Shown: positions 33,058 to 42,402, counted from the stretch's first letter. The stretch is DNA of 64,000 bases from Asanoa siamensis (GCF_016862555.1 NZ_BONE01000027.1:38608-102607), one strand, 5' to 3'. The notes: a model not told the origin generated them from the letters alone. Made by a program: numbers and translations.

Positions 33058-33499
33058 AAGTCGTGAAGTGATATTCCACACTCCACGAATAGGCCATCCG
33101 CCAGCTCGAGGACGCTGCGCGCCCGGCATGCCGGGCGCGCAGGCGCATTCGCTCCCTAGAGAGACCAAGAGATCCGGCAGCGAAAGCGCGGCCTGTGCGC
33201 CCTTCTGCCTGGCCACCCTAAGCGGCAATAGGGAGGCGCGGCGGACGTGTCACAGCGGCCAAATAGGGGCCGTCAAATGGCGCTTTGCATTCCGGTGGCG
33301 GTTCCCGAATCGAGATTGACGGCCGGGTGCGGCCCGCCGAATAAAGAGTCTTGGGCGACGGGGTTGACAACCATTGGTGCATCGAGCGTCCATAGACGTG
33401 GGCAACAAAAACCGCCCCGCGAAACCGCCAAACAACAGCGCATCACGCGCACGCGGAATCGCGAATGCCGACCCCTATGTGTACGGAGGTTTATCCACC
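33058..33499. other. 442-bp gene-free stretch upstream of the accessory gene block
   Basis: No convincing gene is visible. The AT content is higher than around it. GGTTGACAACC at 33362-33372 is a short palindrome that contains a TTGACA -35-like hexamer. Three AATAGG words occur at about 33090, 33226 and 33266. This probably holds the promoter of the next operon. Confidence 0.4.
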
Positions 33500-34618
33500 A
33501 TGTCCACGAACACCACCGCCGCGCCGACCGCAGCCGAAACCGTCGCCGCGATCCTGGCCAACCACCCGGACGGGATCACCGTGCGTGACCTCGCCACCGA
33601 GGCCGGGGTGGGCCAGTCGACCGCCGCTAAGGCCGTCGCCGCGATGGAAGCGGCCGGCACCGCCGCCCGCACCCCCGGCCCCGCCAACGGCAACCGCAAG
33701 AGTCCCGACCTTTGGCACCCGGCCACCATCGAGCCGACCGACGAGTCGACGCCCGCCGACGCGTCGGACACCGCCGACGAGGCGCCCAGTGACACGGACA
33801 CCACCGGCCCGACCGACGAGGCGACCCACGCCGCCGACGCGCCGGACACCGCCGACGCGACGCTTGACGAGGCGCCCCGCGATGGCGCCGGGGACGGGGA
33901 GGCCGAGGCGGCGTTGCCCGTAGTGCCGGTGTCCGGTGCGCCGGTTGCGCCGCGCCAGCCGGACCTGAAGGTGTTGATCATGGCGGGTGTCCTGGGTGGA
34001 CACCCGGACGGCATCACTGCCGACGCGGCGATCGGTGAGAGTGGTCTGTCGGTCGCGATGGGCGATGTCATCCTCGCGGCGATGGAGGTTGCCGGTGCTG
34101 CCCGTCGCCTGCCGACCGACGAGGACGGTACGGAGTTGTGGGTGATCGGGGATGGTGACCTCGCCACGGTGGACCCCGCGAACGCCCCCACGCACACGAC
34201 GTGCCCGACGTGCGGGCACACCCGCAAGGTCCGCCGCCCTTCCGCGCGGCGCGCTTCCGGGGCGGGCCGCACCGGCGGTGAGATCAACGGCGACGGGTCG
34301 GTGAAGCTCGGCAAGAACGAGTTGCGACACCGGGTCGAGGCGTTCATGCGCGACCTCGGCGCGCGTCACGAACTGACCCCCGGCATGGTCGGTCGGGAGT
34401 TGGGCGGCCGGAGCCCTGGCGCGGTCCGCAACGCCATGGAGAAGCTGACGATCGCCGGTGTGCTGATGCTGACCCGCGAGGCACCCGAAACGTACGCCCT
34501 GGTTGATAACCCGCCCGCCCCGACGGCCGAGGTGCGCGCGTTCATGACCCCGGCGGTCGTCGCCACCGCCCCCGCCGACGAAGCGACCGACACCGACACC
34601 GTGCCGGTTGCGGCCTGA
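33500..34618 (+). CDS. Putative DNA-binding protein with winged helices and a zinc ribbon
   Basis: The ATG at 33500, with GGAGGT 9 bp upstream, gives 372 aa. A MarR/GntR-type winged helix lies at residues about 12-55 (HPDGITVRDLATEAGVGQST), a second similar segment with GHPDGITADA near 170, and a CPTCGHTRK zinc-type knuckle near 235. A C-terminal HTH-like region contains VGRELGGRSPGAVRNAMEKL. An acidic Asp/Thr/Ala linker joins the first two. Repetition of the HPDGIT motif suggests an internal duplication. It likely regulates the block that follows. Confidence 0.65.
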   Translation: MSTNTTAAPTAAETVAAILANHPDGITVRDLATEAGVGQSTAAKAVAAMEAAGTAARTPGPANGNRKSPDLWHPATIEPTDESTPADASDTADEAPSDTDTTGPTDEATHAADAPDTADATLDEAPRDGAGDGEAEAALPVVPVSGAPVAPRQPDLKVLIMAGVLGGHPDGITADAAIGESGLSVAMGDVILAAMEVAGAARRLPTDEDGTELWVIGDGDLATVDPANAPTHTTCPTCGHTRKVRRPSARRASGAGRTGGEINGDGSVKLGKNELRHRVEAFMRDLGARHELTPGMVGRELGGRSPGAVRNAMEKLTIAGVLMLTREAPETYALVDNPPAPTAEVRAFMTPAVVATAPADEATDTDTVPVAA

Positions 34619-34696
34619 CATCGCCACCCACCGGGGCCGGGCACAGGCCCGGCCCCGTAGCCCTTGCGCCCGCAACCCGCACGGAAGGACGACACG

Positions 34697-35341
34697 ATGA
34701 CCACCCCTCACGACCACACCGCCCGCCCCGCAGACGGCCCGACGTTCGCCACGGGGTCGCTGCGCTGCCCCGAATGCGGGGAACCGGCCCGACCGGTGCC
34801 GCCGCGCGAATGGCCCCTCGCCGCGTTCGTCCCACGCCCGGCCGCGTCGCACCTCGACGGCACCCCGTTGTGTCCGGTGCCCGGCCCGGACGGGTCGCAA
34901 CCGGCCGAGCCGGTCGGTACACCGGCGCGACTGACCTTGTGGCAGGCCGTCCGGCAGAGTTGGCTCATTCATCCTGATTGGACGGTCGCTGACCACCTTG
35001 CATGGCTCGATGACGAGGCGTACGACACCGGCACGCTGTCCCGCGATCCGGCCGAGGTCGTTGGCCGTTGGCTGGCCGAACACTCTTGTACCGCCACGCT
35101 GTCGGCACCGGTCGATGACGCCCGCGTGTACGTGGTCGCCGGAGGCGACATGGTGGCCGTGTTCGACCACCCCGACAGCGCCGGCATCCAACACGCTGTG
35201 ATGGAGGCGGCCGGACTCGACGCCAGCGTCTACACGCTGAGCGCGACGCAATGGGAAACCGTGGTGCCGCTGGCGCGCACCGGCAACCCTCGCCTCGTCA
35301 TCAGCGACACCCGGACCGCGCCCCACCGCGAACCGTCGTGA
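34697..35341 (+). CDS. Unknown protein with N-terminal zinc ribbon
   Basis: The ATG at 34697 (GGAAGG upstream) gives 214 aa. A CPECGEPARP zinc-type knuckle is at residues 24-33 with a second cysteine-containing loop (TPLCPVPG) near 56. A helical domain with WQAVRQSWLIHPDWTVADHL and a C-terminal alpha/beta part follow. Not recognised. Its stop overlaps the next GTG by 4 bp. Confidence 0.6.
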   Translation: MTTPHDHTARPADGPTFATGSLRCPECGEPARPVPPREWPLAAFVPRPAASHLDGTPLCPVPGPDGSQPAEPVGTPARLTLWQAVRQSWLIHPDWTVADHLAWLDDEAYDTGTLSRDPAEVVGRWLAEHSCTATLSAPVDDARVYVVAGGDMVAVFDHPDSAGIQHAVMEAAGLDASVYTLSATQWETVVPLARTGNPRLVISDTRTAPHREPS

Positions 35342-35904
35342 CGCGCCCGCCGACGCCACCCGTGGGGGCGGCGGCTATCCCGCCGTCGCTGGCCGCGCGT
35401 CCCCACGACGACCGGCGCGGCTTGCCCATCCCGCCGGTCAACGTCCACCCCGACCCGTCCGGCGGCGGGTCGCACGTGGACTTCACCACGATCAACACCA
35501 CCGTTGCGACCCGCCTCGCGGCCGAGCGTCGGTGCTCGTTGTGCGACGAGCCGATGGGCTATTGGGTCGCGTTCCTCGGTGGTCCGAGGGCCGCCGCGCT
35601 GATGCGATACGCAGACCCGCCCGGCCATCCCGAGTGCATGACCGCCGCACTGTCGCTGTGTCCCTATGTCGCGATCGGTCGGCACCGCCGCGCCCGCGCT
35701 GACCGGCCCGGCGCGGGCATCATCCCGCCCGGATCGCACGGCGACAAACCCGACCGGTGGCTGTTGGGCATCACCCGCGCCTACCGGACGCGGTTCATCG
35801 CTGAACACGGGTTCACCACGTACCTACCGGCCCCGTTCAGAACCGTCCACACCTACGTGTACGGCACGGACGGGCGCCTACAGCCGTCCACCGACAGCCG
35901 GTAG
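35338..35904 (+). CDS. Unknown Cys-rich protein of mobile-element type
   Basis: The 188-aa product begins at a GTG in a GTGA overlap. It contains RRCSLCDEPMGYWVAFLGG near residues 65-83 and PPGHPECM with a following CP, a likely zinc-binding set, then a C-terminal region GDKPDRWLLGITRAYRTRFI. Similar proteins appear as uncharacterised neighbours in actinophages and plasmids. No function assigned. Confidence 0.6.
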   Translation: MTRPPTPPVGAAAIPPSLAARPHDDRRGLPIPPVNVHPDPSGGGSHVDFTTINTTVATRLAAERRCSLCDEPMGYWVAFLGGPRAAALMRYADPPGHPECMTAALSLCPYVAIGRHRRARADRPGAGIIPPGSHGDKPDRWLLGITRAYRTRFIAEHGFTTYLPAPFRTVHTYVYGTDGRLQPSTDSR

Positions 35905-36078
35905 GGCCACGCCGCGCGGGGCGGCGTCAGATTGGCCGCGGAAACCTCGATCGACTCCAGTCGAACGCCTTGATCGACCTATCGAGGTAGGCAACATTAT
36001 TTGTGACGGCGCGGCCGGGGCTTGCGACCCCCGGCCCGCCGCCCGCCAGAACCCACACAACCAGAAAGGGGTGCCCCC

Positions 36079-37065
36079 GTGGCACACGAACTCGAAACCC
36101 TCGCCAACGGACAGACGGCGTTCGCCTCCGCGCGGCTGTCCGCCTGGCACCAGCTCGGCACCGTCACCGACTCGTGCATGACCGCACAGGAGGTCATGAG
36201 CGAGGCGTGGCTCGGTGGCTGGGAAGTCCGCAAGATCGCCATTCAGGGCATCGAGATCACCGAACGCGGCGTGACGAAGGTCGACTGCCCCGACAAGTAC
36301 ATGACGGTACGGACCAATCCGGTCACCGGCGCCACCGAGTACCTCGGTGTAGTCGGCGACGACTATCAGGTTGTCCAGAACGAGCAGGTCGCCGAAACCC
36401 TCAACCTGCTCGTCGACGAATCCGGCGCACACTTCGAGACCGCGGGCTCCATGCGCAAAGGCCGCTCCGTGTTCGTGACCATGAAGCTGCCCAAAGCGAT
36501 GTGGATCGCCGGCACCGACGCCATCGACCTCTATCTAGCCGCGACCACCTCGCACGACGGCACCGCCTCCCTGCGGCTGGACGCAACCCCGGTCCGGATC
36601 GTCTGCGCGAACACCCAACGGATGGCCTACCAGCAGTCCCGCGCCTCCTACACGTTCCGGCACACCTCGAACGTCACCAACAAGATCGCCGAGGCCCGGC
36701 AGGCCCTCGGCCTGATGTGGCGCGTGTTCAACGACTTCCAGACCGAAGCCGAAAAGATGATCAATGAGTCGCTGACGATGGGCGAGTTCGAGAAGATTGT
36801 CGCGCAGGTCTGGCCGGTGGCCGACGACGCCTCCGACACCGCGAAGAACAACGCCAAGCAGCGCACCAACACGTTGCGGTACCTCATCCGCGACGCCGAC
36901 ACGCAGAAGGCGATCAAGGGCACTCGGTGGGCCGGCTACCAGGCCATCATCGAGTACGTCGACCACTTCGCCCCCGCGAAGACCGACCTCGTGCGGGCCA
37001 CGCGGGCGCTGTCGGGCACCGGCGCCGACCTGAAGGCCCGCGCGTTCGAGCTGCTGGCCGTGTGA
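36079..37065 (+). CDS. DUF932 phage/plasmid-like protein
   Basis: From the GTG at 36079 (AAAGGGG site 7 bp upstream) the product is 328 aa. It matches the DUF932/TIGR03299 family: N-terminal AWHQLGTVTDSCMTAQEV, central VVGDDYQVVQNEQ, VRIVCANTQRMA and a helical C-terminus. The family is widespread in phages, plasmids and integrative elements of actinomycetes, and its function is undetermined; single-strand DNA handling has been suggested. It is the best-conserved gene of this block and marks it as mobile-element cargo. Confidence 0.88.
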   Translation: MAHELETLANGQTAFASARLSAWHQLGTVTDSCMTAQEVMSEAWLGGWEVRKIAIQGIEITERGVTKVDCPDKYMTVRTNPVTGATEYLGVVGDDYQVVQNEQVAETLNLLVDESGAHFETAGSMRKGRSVFVTMKLPKAMWIAGTDAIDLYLAATTSHDGTASLRLDATPVRIVCANTQRMAYQQSRASYTFRHTSNVTNKIAEARQALGLMWRVFNDFQTEAEKMINESLTMGEFEKIVAQVWPVADDASDTAKNNAKQRTNTLRYLIRDADTQKAIKGTRWAGYQAIIEYVDHFAPAKTDLVRATRALSGTGADLKARAFELLAV

Positions 37066-37880
37066 TGAGCGACCGGTACCGGGGCCGGCACCGCCGCACG
37101 CGGCGACCGGCCCCGCCACCGGCGGGCGCGACCATGACGGCCGCACGGCCCACCGACGACCGGCGCACCGCATCAGGCACGCCGGGCACGCGTCCGCCGC
37201 AGCAACGCGGCCCTCGCCGCCCACCCGGCCCGGCACCGGCCCGGCTCAATGCGGCGGCAGGCCCCGCCCGGGGTGTGGTCGCCGAGACCATGCCAGCGCC
37301 CCCACCGGGCGCGACTCGACTCGACACGACGCGATCCGACTCGACCGCGGAGCCCCTCATGCCCGAGATTCCCATGACCGCGACCGAACTGGTAGCGGCC
37401 ATCAACGAGCTGTGCAGCGAGTACGCCCGCGCCAGCGTGGCCCGAGCCTTGTCCCAGCACGCCGGCGATGCGGAGGAACACGCGCACCACCTTCGCCACG
37501 CCGAGCACTGGCTTGGCAAGGCCAACACCCGGTGGACGGAGGTCGTTGCCTCCGTGGAGGCCACCGTGGTGGACACGGTCGACATCGAGGCGTTCCGTCC
37601 GGTCCGGCCGCTGCCCAACGGGCAGGTCGAGATCCATGCCTGCGACCACAACGCACGCCCGCTCGTCATGCGGTTCACCGGCGCCGAGGCGTTCGCGGTC
37701 GGTGCGCACCTCACCGCGTACGCCGCGATCGGCCTCGACCGCGCCGGGCAACGGGTCGAGTCCGGCCTGCCGCATCTGCCCGCGACCACCCCGACGCTCC
37801 ACCCCGCTTCGGCTTCGACCGATTCGACGAATCCGACGAGCCGAGCCGACCCGCCGCCGCACACACCCCACACGCCGTGA
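37065..37880 (+). CDS. Unknown protein with disordered N-terminus and conserved C-terminal domain
   Basis: The ATG at 37065 overlaps the previous stop (TGATG) and gives 271 aa. Residues 1-100 are Arg/Pro-rich and disordered; a second methionine at 37359 would skip them. The C-terminal part has two helices and a beta segment VEIHACDHNARPLVMRF followed by AFAVGAHLTAYAAIGLDRAG. That segment is echoed in the next gene product, so the two are paralogues. Confidence 0.6.
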   Translation: MSDRYRGRHRRTRRPAPPPAGATMTAARPTDDRRTASGTPGTRPPQQRGPRRPPGPAPARLNAAAGPARGVVAETMPAPPPGATRLDTTRSDSTAEPLMPEIPMTATELVAAINELCSEYARASVARALSQHAGDAEEHAHHLRHAEHWLGKANTRWTEVVASVEATVVDTVDIEAFRPVRPLPNGQVEIHACDHNARPLVMRFTGAEAFAVGAHLTAYAAIGLDRAGQRVESGLPHLPATTPTLHPASASTDSTNPTSRADPPPHTPHTP

Positions 37881-37960
37881 ACCGGTGCCGGTCCGTGCGG
37901 CCTTTCACTCCGCACGGACCGGCACCCGGATCCCTCGTCCGAAGCAACGGAGGAGATCTC

Positions 37961-38437
37961 GTGAACCCTGAACCAGCGGACGCTCTGCTCGACCACGCGA
38001 GCCGGTCCGCGGTCGCCGCCGCGAACGCCGAGCGGCTCGGCGTCCTCGCCGATCACATGCTCACCGACCTTGTCGGGTACGACACCGAGGCGGCCAAGGC
38101 GCCCGAGCAGACAAACCAACGGCGGGAAGGGCTACGCGCCGCGCTGCGCGACGCCCTACCGGCCACCGTGCAACCGATGCCCGACGACGAACTCCCGGTG
38201 TGCACCCACGTCCGGGGACAAGTCGAGGTCCGCGCCACCTTCGACCACGGCCGCCGAGGCATCCTCGTCTGCTACACCCCCGCGCAGGCCCTCGCCGGTG
38301 GAGCCGCGCTCATCGCCTGCGCCGCCATCACCGACGACAAGGCTGGCGGCGCCATCGCCGCCATCCTCCTCGCCTTACCCCCGAACCCGGCAGCGAACGT
38401 TGCGCCCGCCGACGAGACCAGAGGCGGACAACCATGA
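37961..38437 (+). CDS. Unknown protein, paralogue of the preceding gene product
   Basis: The GTG at 37961 with a GGAGGAG site gives 158 aa. VEVRATFDHGRRGILVCY followed by ALAGGAALIACAAITDDKAG aligns with the C-terminal motif of the previous protein. This indicates a tandem duplication in which only the C-terminal domain was kept here. It overlaps the next gene by 4 bp. Confidence 0.6.
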   Translation: MNPEPADALLDHASRSAVAAANAERLGVLADHMLTDLVGYDTEAAKAPEQTNQRREGLRAALRDALPATVQPMPDDELPVCTHVRGQVEVRATFDHGRRGILVCYTPAQALAGGAALIACAAITDDKAGGAIAAILLALPPNPAANVAPADETRGGQP

Positions 38438-38844
38438 ACCACGCCGATCGAGGACGCGAACCGGTTGTCGCCGTGTGCGCGGCGAGCTACTTCGCCGACC
38501 TCGTGCCCGCGCACGCCTTCGTGTTCCGGCTTCCCGCCAGCGACAGCCGCTTCACGGTCTACGCCCAAGCTGGCGACCGCTACCTCACCAACGCTGAGTA
38601 CACCCTGCTCCTCGTGCCCGGCGAGACGGTGCCGCTGCTGCTTGCTGTGGAGGATGTCGCGTTCCTGCGTCACTGCCTGCGCAAGGCCGCCGACCGGTGG
38701 CGCGAGGTGGAGCCCACCCCGGCTGGCTACCGGGCCGCGCGGCAGAGATTCGCCGACGAACTGGACCGCGTCGAACACCTCGTTCGCCTACTTGACAGCC
38801 ACCTCGACGGCGCCTCCGGACATCGGGACGGAGACACGTCATGA
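38434..38844 (+). CDS. Unknown small alpha/beta protein
   Basis: This 136-aa protein is coupled by ATGA on both sides. Its N-terminal beta-rich half (FVFRLPASDSRFTVYAQAGD) is followed by a helical half with FLRHCLRKAADRWREVEP. No cysteine cluster, signal peptide or known domain is visible. Its tight coupling supports a role with its neighbours. Confidence 0.55.
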   Translation: MNHADRGREPVVAVCAASYFADLVPAHAFVFRLPASDSRFTVYAQAGDRYLTNAEYTLLLVPGETVPLLLAVEDVAFLRHCLRKAADRWREVEPTPAGYRAARQRFADELDRVEHLVRLLDSHLDGASGHRDGDTS

Positions 38845-39428
38845 TCCCGCCCGAGCAGGCGTTCTGTCGGCGCTGCCGCCGTGCCCTGAACACCCACACC
38901 AGCTCGTTCGGGCTCACGTACACCCACGCGATCGAGGCGCGGGGCAGCACCGTGGACCACCGGCCCGACCCGGTGGCAGTCACCGAACTCAACGACCCTC
39001 TGATCGAGTGTGACTTCTGCTCGGCGCCCGGTGCCGCGTGGAGCTACCGGTGCGCCGACCAACGCACGACCACCCGCACGGTCACCGCCCGGATCGTCGG
39101 CTCCAACGACTACCGCGACCAGCACCACGCGGCCCGGACTCGGCGAGTGGAAACCGGTGACGGGCTCACCCAGGCGTGGGGCGAACGCTGGTCCGCGTGC
39201 CCCGAGTGCGCGGAGCTTATCGAGGCACGCGACCTGCTCGGATTGATCTCCAGGGTCGTCGAGGTGCTGCCGGCGAAACTCACGCGCGGCAAACGTCTCG
39301 TGCAAGTCCGCGGCCAGCTCCACGGCACCTACTCGACCGTCTTCGACACCCTTGCCCCCGGCCGCGGCCGGATCGAGCCTGGCCACCCCCTTGGCGTGTG
39401 GCCGGAACCTCCAGCAAGCACGGCTTAG
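38841..39428 (+). CDS. Unknown protein with three zinc knuckles
   Basis: The 195-aa product has FCRRCRRAL at residues 8-16, ECDFCSAPG near 56-64 and ACPECAELIEARD near 118-130, i.e. three CxxC pairs, enough for one or two zinc ribbons. The middle contains YRCADQRTTTRT. Its start overlaps the previous stop by 4 bp. A nucleic-acid-binding or structural zinc role is plausible. Confidence 0.6.
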   Translation: MIPPEQAFCRRCRRALNTHTSSFGLTYTHAIEARGSTVDHRPDPVAVTELNDPLIECDFCSAPGAAWSYRCADQRTTTRTVTARIVGSNDYRDQHHAARTRRVETGDGLTQAWGERWSACPECAELIEARDLLGLISRVVEVLPAKLTRGKRLVQVRGQLHGTYSTVFDTLAPGRGRIEPGHPLGVWPEPPASTA

Positions 39429-39458
39429 CCACCTCCACACCACGTGAACGGAGTACCC

Positions 39459-39875
39459 ATGTACCGGCCTATGGAGCTTGGCGACACGGCGCGGGTCGCC
39501 AAGCCGAGCGACGCCATCGAGTACCGCCTCGGCACCGTCACCGACCTCGACGCCAACGTCCCATACACCACCGACCCGCGTGGCTACACTCTGCGGTTCC
39601 CCAACGGGACAACACGCACCTACCCGGCCGCGCAGGTCGCCCGCTGCACGCGGATGGACGACCGCGCGGCGTTGGAGGCCGCCTTCACCACCGCCTTCAT
39701 CGCACTACGCGGCGCCTGCCGGATCGCCCATGACTTCGACGCCGACCTCAGCATCGGAACCGCGAGTCTCCTGGTCAGGCTGGTCGACCTCGCGGCCCTG
39801 CGGCTCGGGGTGCACCTCGCACCGGCTTCCCTGGCACGGCCGGACGGCGAGAGCACGGCCGAAGGCGGACACTAA
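39459..39875 (+). CDS. Unknown small protein
   Basis: The ATG at 39459 with GGAG 7 bp upstream gives 138 aa; a GTG 15 bp earlier is less likely. The N-terminal part forms a beta-barrel-like stretch (LGDTARVAK, YRLGTVTDLD, YTLRFPNGTTRTYPAAQV) resembling a small SH3-type fold. The C-terminal half is helical. Its stop overlaps the next ATG (TAATG). Confidence 0.55.
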   Translation: MYRPMELGDTARVAKPSDAIEYRLGTVTDLDANVPYTTDPRGYTLRFPNGTTRTYPAAQVARCTRMDDRAALEAAFTTAFIALRGACRIAHDFDADLSIGTASLLVRLVDLAALRLGVHLAPASLARPDGESTAEGGH

Positions 39876-40243
39876 TGCCCGCCTACATGCACGCGAAGGC
39901 GGTCCACGACCCCGGACCGGTATGCGGGGCCAACGACGGGCAGGTCACCCGCGTCACCGAGGACCCGCATCTCGTCACCTGCCCTGACTGCCCGGACCAG
40001 GCATGGATCGAGGCACTCCCCGACGACGCGACAGCAGGTGACCCGCGCGTGATCGAGGTGCTGCGCCAGGCGCAGGGCGGCGCTTTCCGCAAGTTCGACG
40101 GGGTGGTCGTGGACGCGACCACCGCCACCGCGATCCTTACCGTCTACAACGCGTTGCGGCCCGCCACGCGGGCCAGGCTTGCCGCACTACGCATCGACCG
40201 GATGGCGCAGGTGGCCTGGCGGTTGCTGCGCCCACGCGTGTAG
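39875..40243 (+). CDS. Unknown small protein with CPDC zinc motif
   Basis: The 122-aa product contains VCGAND at residues 16-21 and TCPDCPDQAWIEAL at 35-48, giving three or four possible zinc ligands. A helical region follows with FDGVVVDATTATAILTVYNA and RARLAALRIDRMAQVAW. It is the last gene of the tightly overlapping block that began at 38434. Confidence 0.55.
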   Translation: MPAYMHAKAVHDPGPVCGANDGQVTRVTEDPHLVTCPDCPDQAWIEALPDDATAGDPRVIEVLRQAQGGAFRKFDGVVVDATTATAILTVYNALRPATRARLAALRIDRMAQVAWRLLRPRV

Positions 40244-40489
40244 CTCCGCAGGGAGGTTCGGTGGCCGGCGGGCACACCCGAGGGTGTGTTGCGACCCCGA
40301 CCGGCCACCTCGCCCACTCCGGGGCGCCTGCGGACCACACGGCCGCGTTCACCCGGGTCGGGCGTGCGCCGATCCTACGATGCCAACGAGTCTCGCCGCC
40401 CTCGGCAAAGGCGACAGTGCGGGCGAGACGAGGTCTCAACCTTGCGGTCCGCCAGCGCAGCACAGGTGCACTCGATCTGTTGGGAGAGG

Positions 40490-41167
40490 ATGGGTGGCGT
40501 GGCGACTCGCATGATCGGCGGACGGAGCGCCCTCGACCGTCCCGGCGTCGCGGCGCACACCGGTGTGGCGTACTCCACCGTCAACCACTGGCACCGCCAC
40601 CGTGCCCGTTTCGGCTTCCCCGCAGGCTTCCACCACGACGGCGGCGAGTATTTCTGGCTCGACGACATCGAGACCTTCCACGTTGCGCACCTGACCGCGA
40701 AACGCGCCGAGCTGACGAAGATCGACCGCCGCGGTGATCCGCACGAACTCGTTGGCTCCGGCACGGCCGCGAAGATCCTCGGTTACAGCTCGTACCGCAA
40801 CCTACCCAAGACCCTGCTCGAGCGGCCCGACCGCGAAGAAGAGTTGCAGAGCGGCCGGATCCGCCGCCGCTGGTATCGGCGCACCGTGTGGGCGTTCGCC
40901 GACGCCCGCACCGGTCGCCAGTCCACCGGCCGACCCCCCGGCGCCACCGGTCCCCGCAAACCGCACCCGTACGACGGCGACTCCCGCCTCGCCGCCGCCG
41001 CCGAACTGCTGGCCGAGGCCGACGACACTGCCAGCGACCGACGCGGCCTCGGCGTCAAGCTGGCCCGGCGCCTCGGCATCTCCCAGCGCACCGCGCAACG
41101 CCTCCTCGCCGCAGCCACGATCAACACCCTCCCACCGAGCAGCGCAGGCGCCACCGGCCACGCATAG
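40490..41167 (+). CDS. Putative DNA-binding protein with several HTH segments
   Basis: The product is 225 aa from the ATG at 40490; GTG 40499 or ATG 40511 are alternatives because the GGAG site is close. A MerR/AlpA-like HTH is seen in GVAAHTGVAYSTVNHWHRHR (about residues 20-39), a second in GSGTAAKILGYSSYRNLPKT near 90, and a third in LARRLGISQRTAQRLLAAA near the C-terminus. It is separated from the block above by 246 bp with no gene. It probably regulates or marks the element, but its target is unknown. Confidence 0.6.
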   Translation: MGGVATRMIGGRSALDRPGVAAHTGVAYSTVNHWHRHRARFGFPAGFHHDGGEYFWLDDIETFHVAHLTAKRAELTKIDRRGDPHELVGSGTAAKILGYSSYRNLPKTLLERPDREEELQSGRIRRRWYRRTVWAFADARTGRQSTGRPPGATGPRKPHPYDGDSRLAAAAELLAEADDTASDRRGLGVKLARRLGISQRTAQRLLAAATINTLPPSSAGATGHA

Positions 41168-41198
41168 CGCGAACCTGTGACGCCTGCCGGCCGAGGTG

Positions 41199-41366
41199 CT
41201 AGTCCTCGTCCTCGTCAGCCACGAGGGCCCGAGGCGTCGGAGCCTCGATCAAGTAGCGCAACGCGCCATTGATGTCCGTGTCTCGGGCGGAAGCGGTCCG
41301 TTCGAGCACGTCGTACACGTCACCTTCGACTTCGATCGTGCGGCGTGCGGCCTTCGAGTCAGTCAT
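41199..41366 (-). CDS. Small ribbon-helix-helix-like protein
   Basis: The ATG at 41366 has GGAGG 7 bp upstream and gives 55 aa. The N-terminal strand (ARRTIEVEGDVYDVLE) and following helices (ASARDTDINGALRYLI) match the size and pattern of CopG/Arc-type RHH DNA-binding proteins, with an acidic DEDED tail. Such proteins often act as antitoxins or copy-control repressors; no toxin gene is adjacent on either side. It is convergent with the preceding gene. Confidence 0.5.
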   Translation of the reverse strand: MTDSKAARRTIEVEGDVYDVLERTASARDTDINGALRYLIEAPTPRALVADEDED

Positions 41367-41564
41367 CTCCAGTCCTCCAGCGGTGATCGGCGTAGGCACC
41401 CAGGCGGGCACCCGGTATCCATCCACGCCCACCTCCACCGGCCGATCAAGCCTGCCCATTCTCCGGGCATGGCTGGACGGAATCCCCAATGACCCGGATT
41501 GCCTCCGGGCATAAGAAGCGTCGTCCTTCGCAGGAATCTCCGGCCGGATCGAATGGATTCGGAA

Positions 41565-42329
41565 CTAAACCGATGGCTCCACCGACAAGTTTGACCGGAG
41601 CGACTCGACGGCTTGACGGGCGGCGATTCCCTCTACAAACCAGTAGATGGTCCCGGCGCCGCTGTCACTGTGCCCTCCCTGCGTGATCCGAGTGGCTTCA
41701 TCGCCGTTCCGGGGGAGGGGGAAGACCGTGCCTACCGGCGTGGGCGACATCGTTTGGGAACGTCGATATGCAGTGGCCGTCAGCCACATGCCGGCCTCAT
41801 TGAGTAGCGGTTCGAGGCGGGCACGATCGCGCAGGGAGTTCGTGCCGTCCGGCCAGTATGGCTCGTTATAGGAAACTACGAAGTCGATGTCTATGGCCTC
41901 GTTGGGTTCTAATTGCCACGACAGTCGCCGCGCTGACTGATAGTCCTGTAAGTCCGGCAGCGGCACGGCAGCGGTCTCGCGGAAGCGGTGCCGTTGCAGG
42001 TCCCACAGCCAACGGATGCGTGCGACACGAAAGACGTCCGGCCCGAGTTGCTCGCCGTCAAAGGCAAAACCTTTTCGCGGGAGGCGGTGCTCAATGCACT
42101 CACCCCTCGCTCGCGCAGCATTAACGTTCTTCCGGACAGCCGTTATCTGGAACCTGTGGCCGTTACGGTGGACATCGTTGCGACCATGGACGGAGAGGTG
42201 AAACGCATCCTCCTCCCTTACGGGATCAATGTAGAAGTCGGTCTTCTTGGCAGTGATACGCCAAATATTGCCTAGCGCAGGAGGACGTTCGGCTCCGAAG
42301 GCAACGAGGATCTGCCTTGTGTTCGTCAC
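41565..42329 (-). CDS. Unknown 254-aa protein
   Basis: From the GTG at 42329 the reading frame is open for 254 codons. Its base composition is less GC-rich than its neighbours and the protein is not low-complexity (DFYIDPVREEDAFHLSVHGR; YRRSQTMSPTPVGTVFPLP). No signal peptide, membrane helix or known motif is visible. The lower GC suggests recent acquisition. It lies alone between the accessory block and the Tad locus, read leftward. Confidence 0.5.
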   Translation of the reverse strand: MTNTRQILVAFGAERPPALGNIWRITAKKTDFYIDPVREEDAFHLSVHGRNDVHRNGHRFQITAVRKNVNAARARGECIEHRLPRKGFAFDGEQLGPDVFRVARIRWLWDLQRHRFRETAAVPLPDLQDYQSARRLSWQLEPNEAIDIDFVVSYNEPYWPDGTNSLRDRARLEPLLNEAGMWLTATAYRRSQTMSPTPVGTVFPLPRNGDEATRITQGGHSDSGAGTIYWFVEGIAARQAVESLRSNLSVEPSV

Positions 42330-42402
42330 CCGCTCACCCTAGGTTGTCAATGGGCCGCTGTCGCTCCGGTTTGTGGCTGGGAGCAACCCATTCGAGTGAC
42401 GT

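Noticed and set aside
40261..40737. 158-codon frame overlapping the multi-HTH gene start
   Set aside because: It runs in another frame over the HTH-coding region and has no protein-like features.
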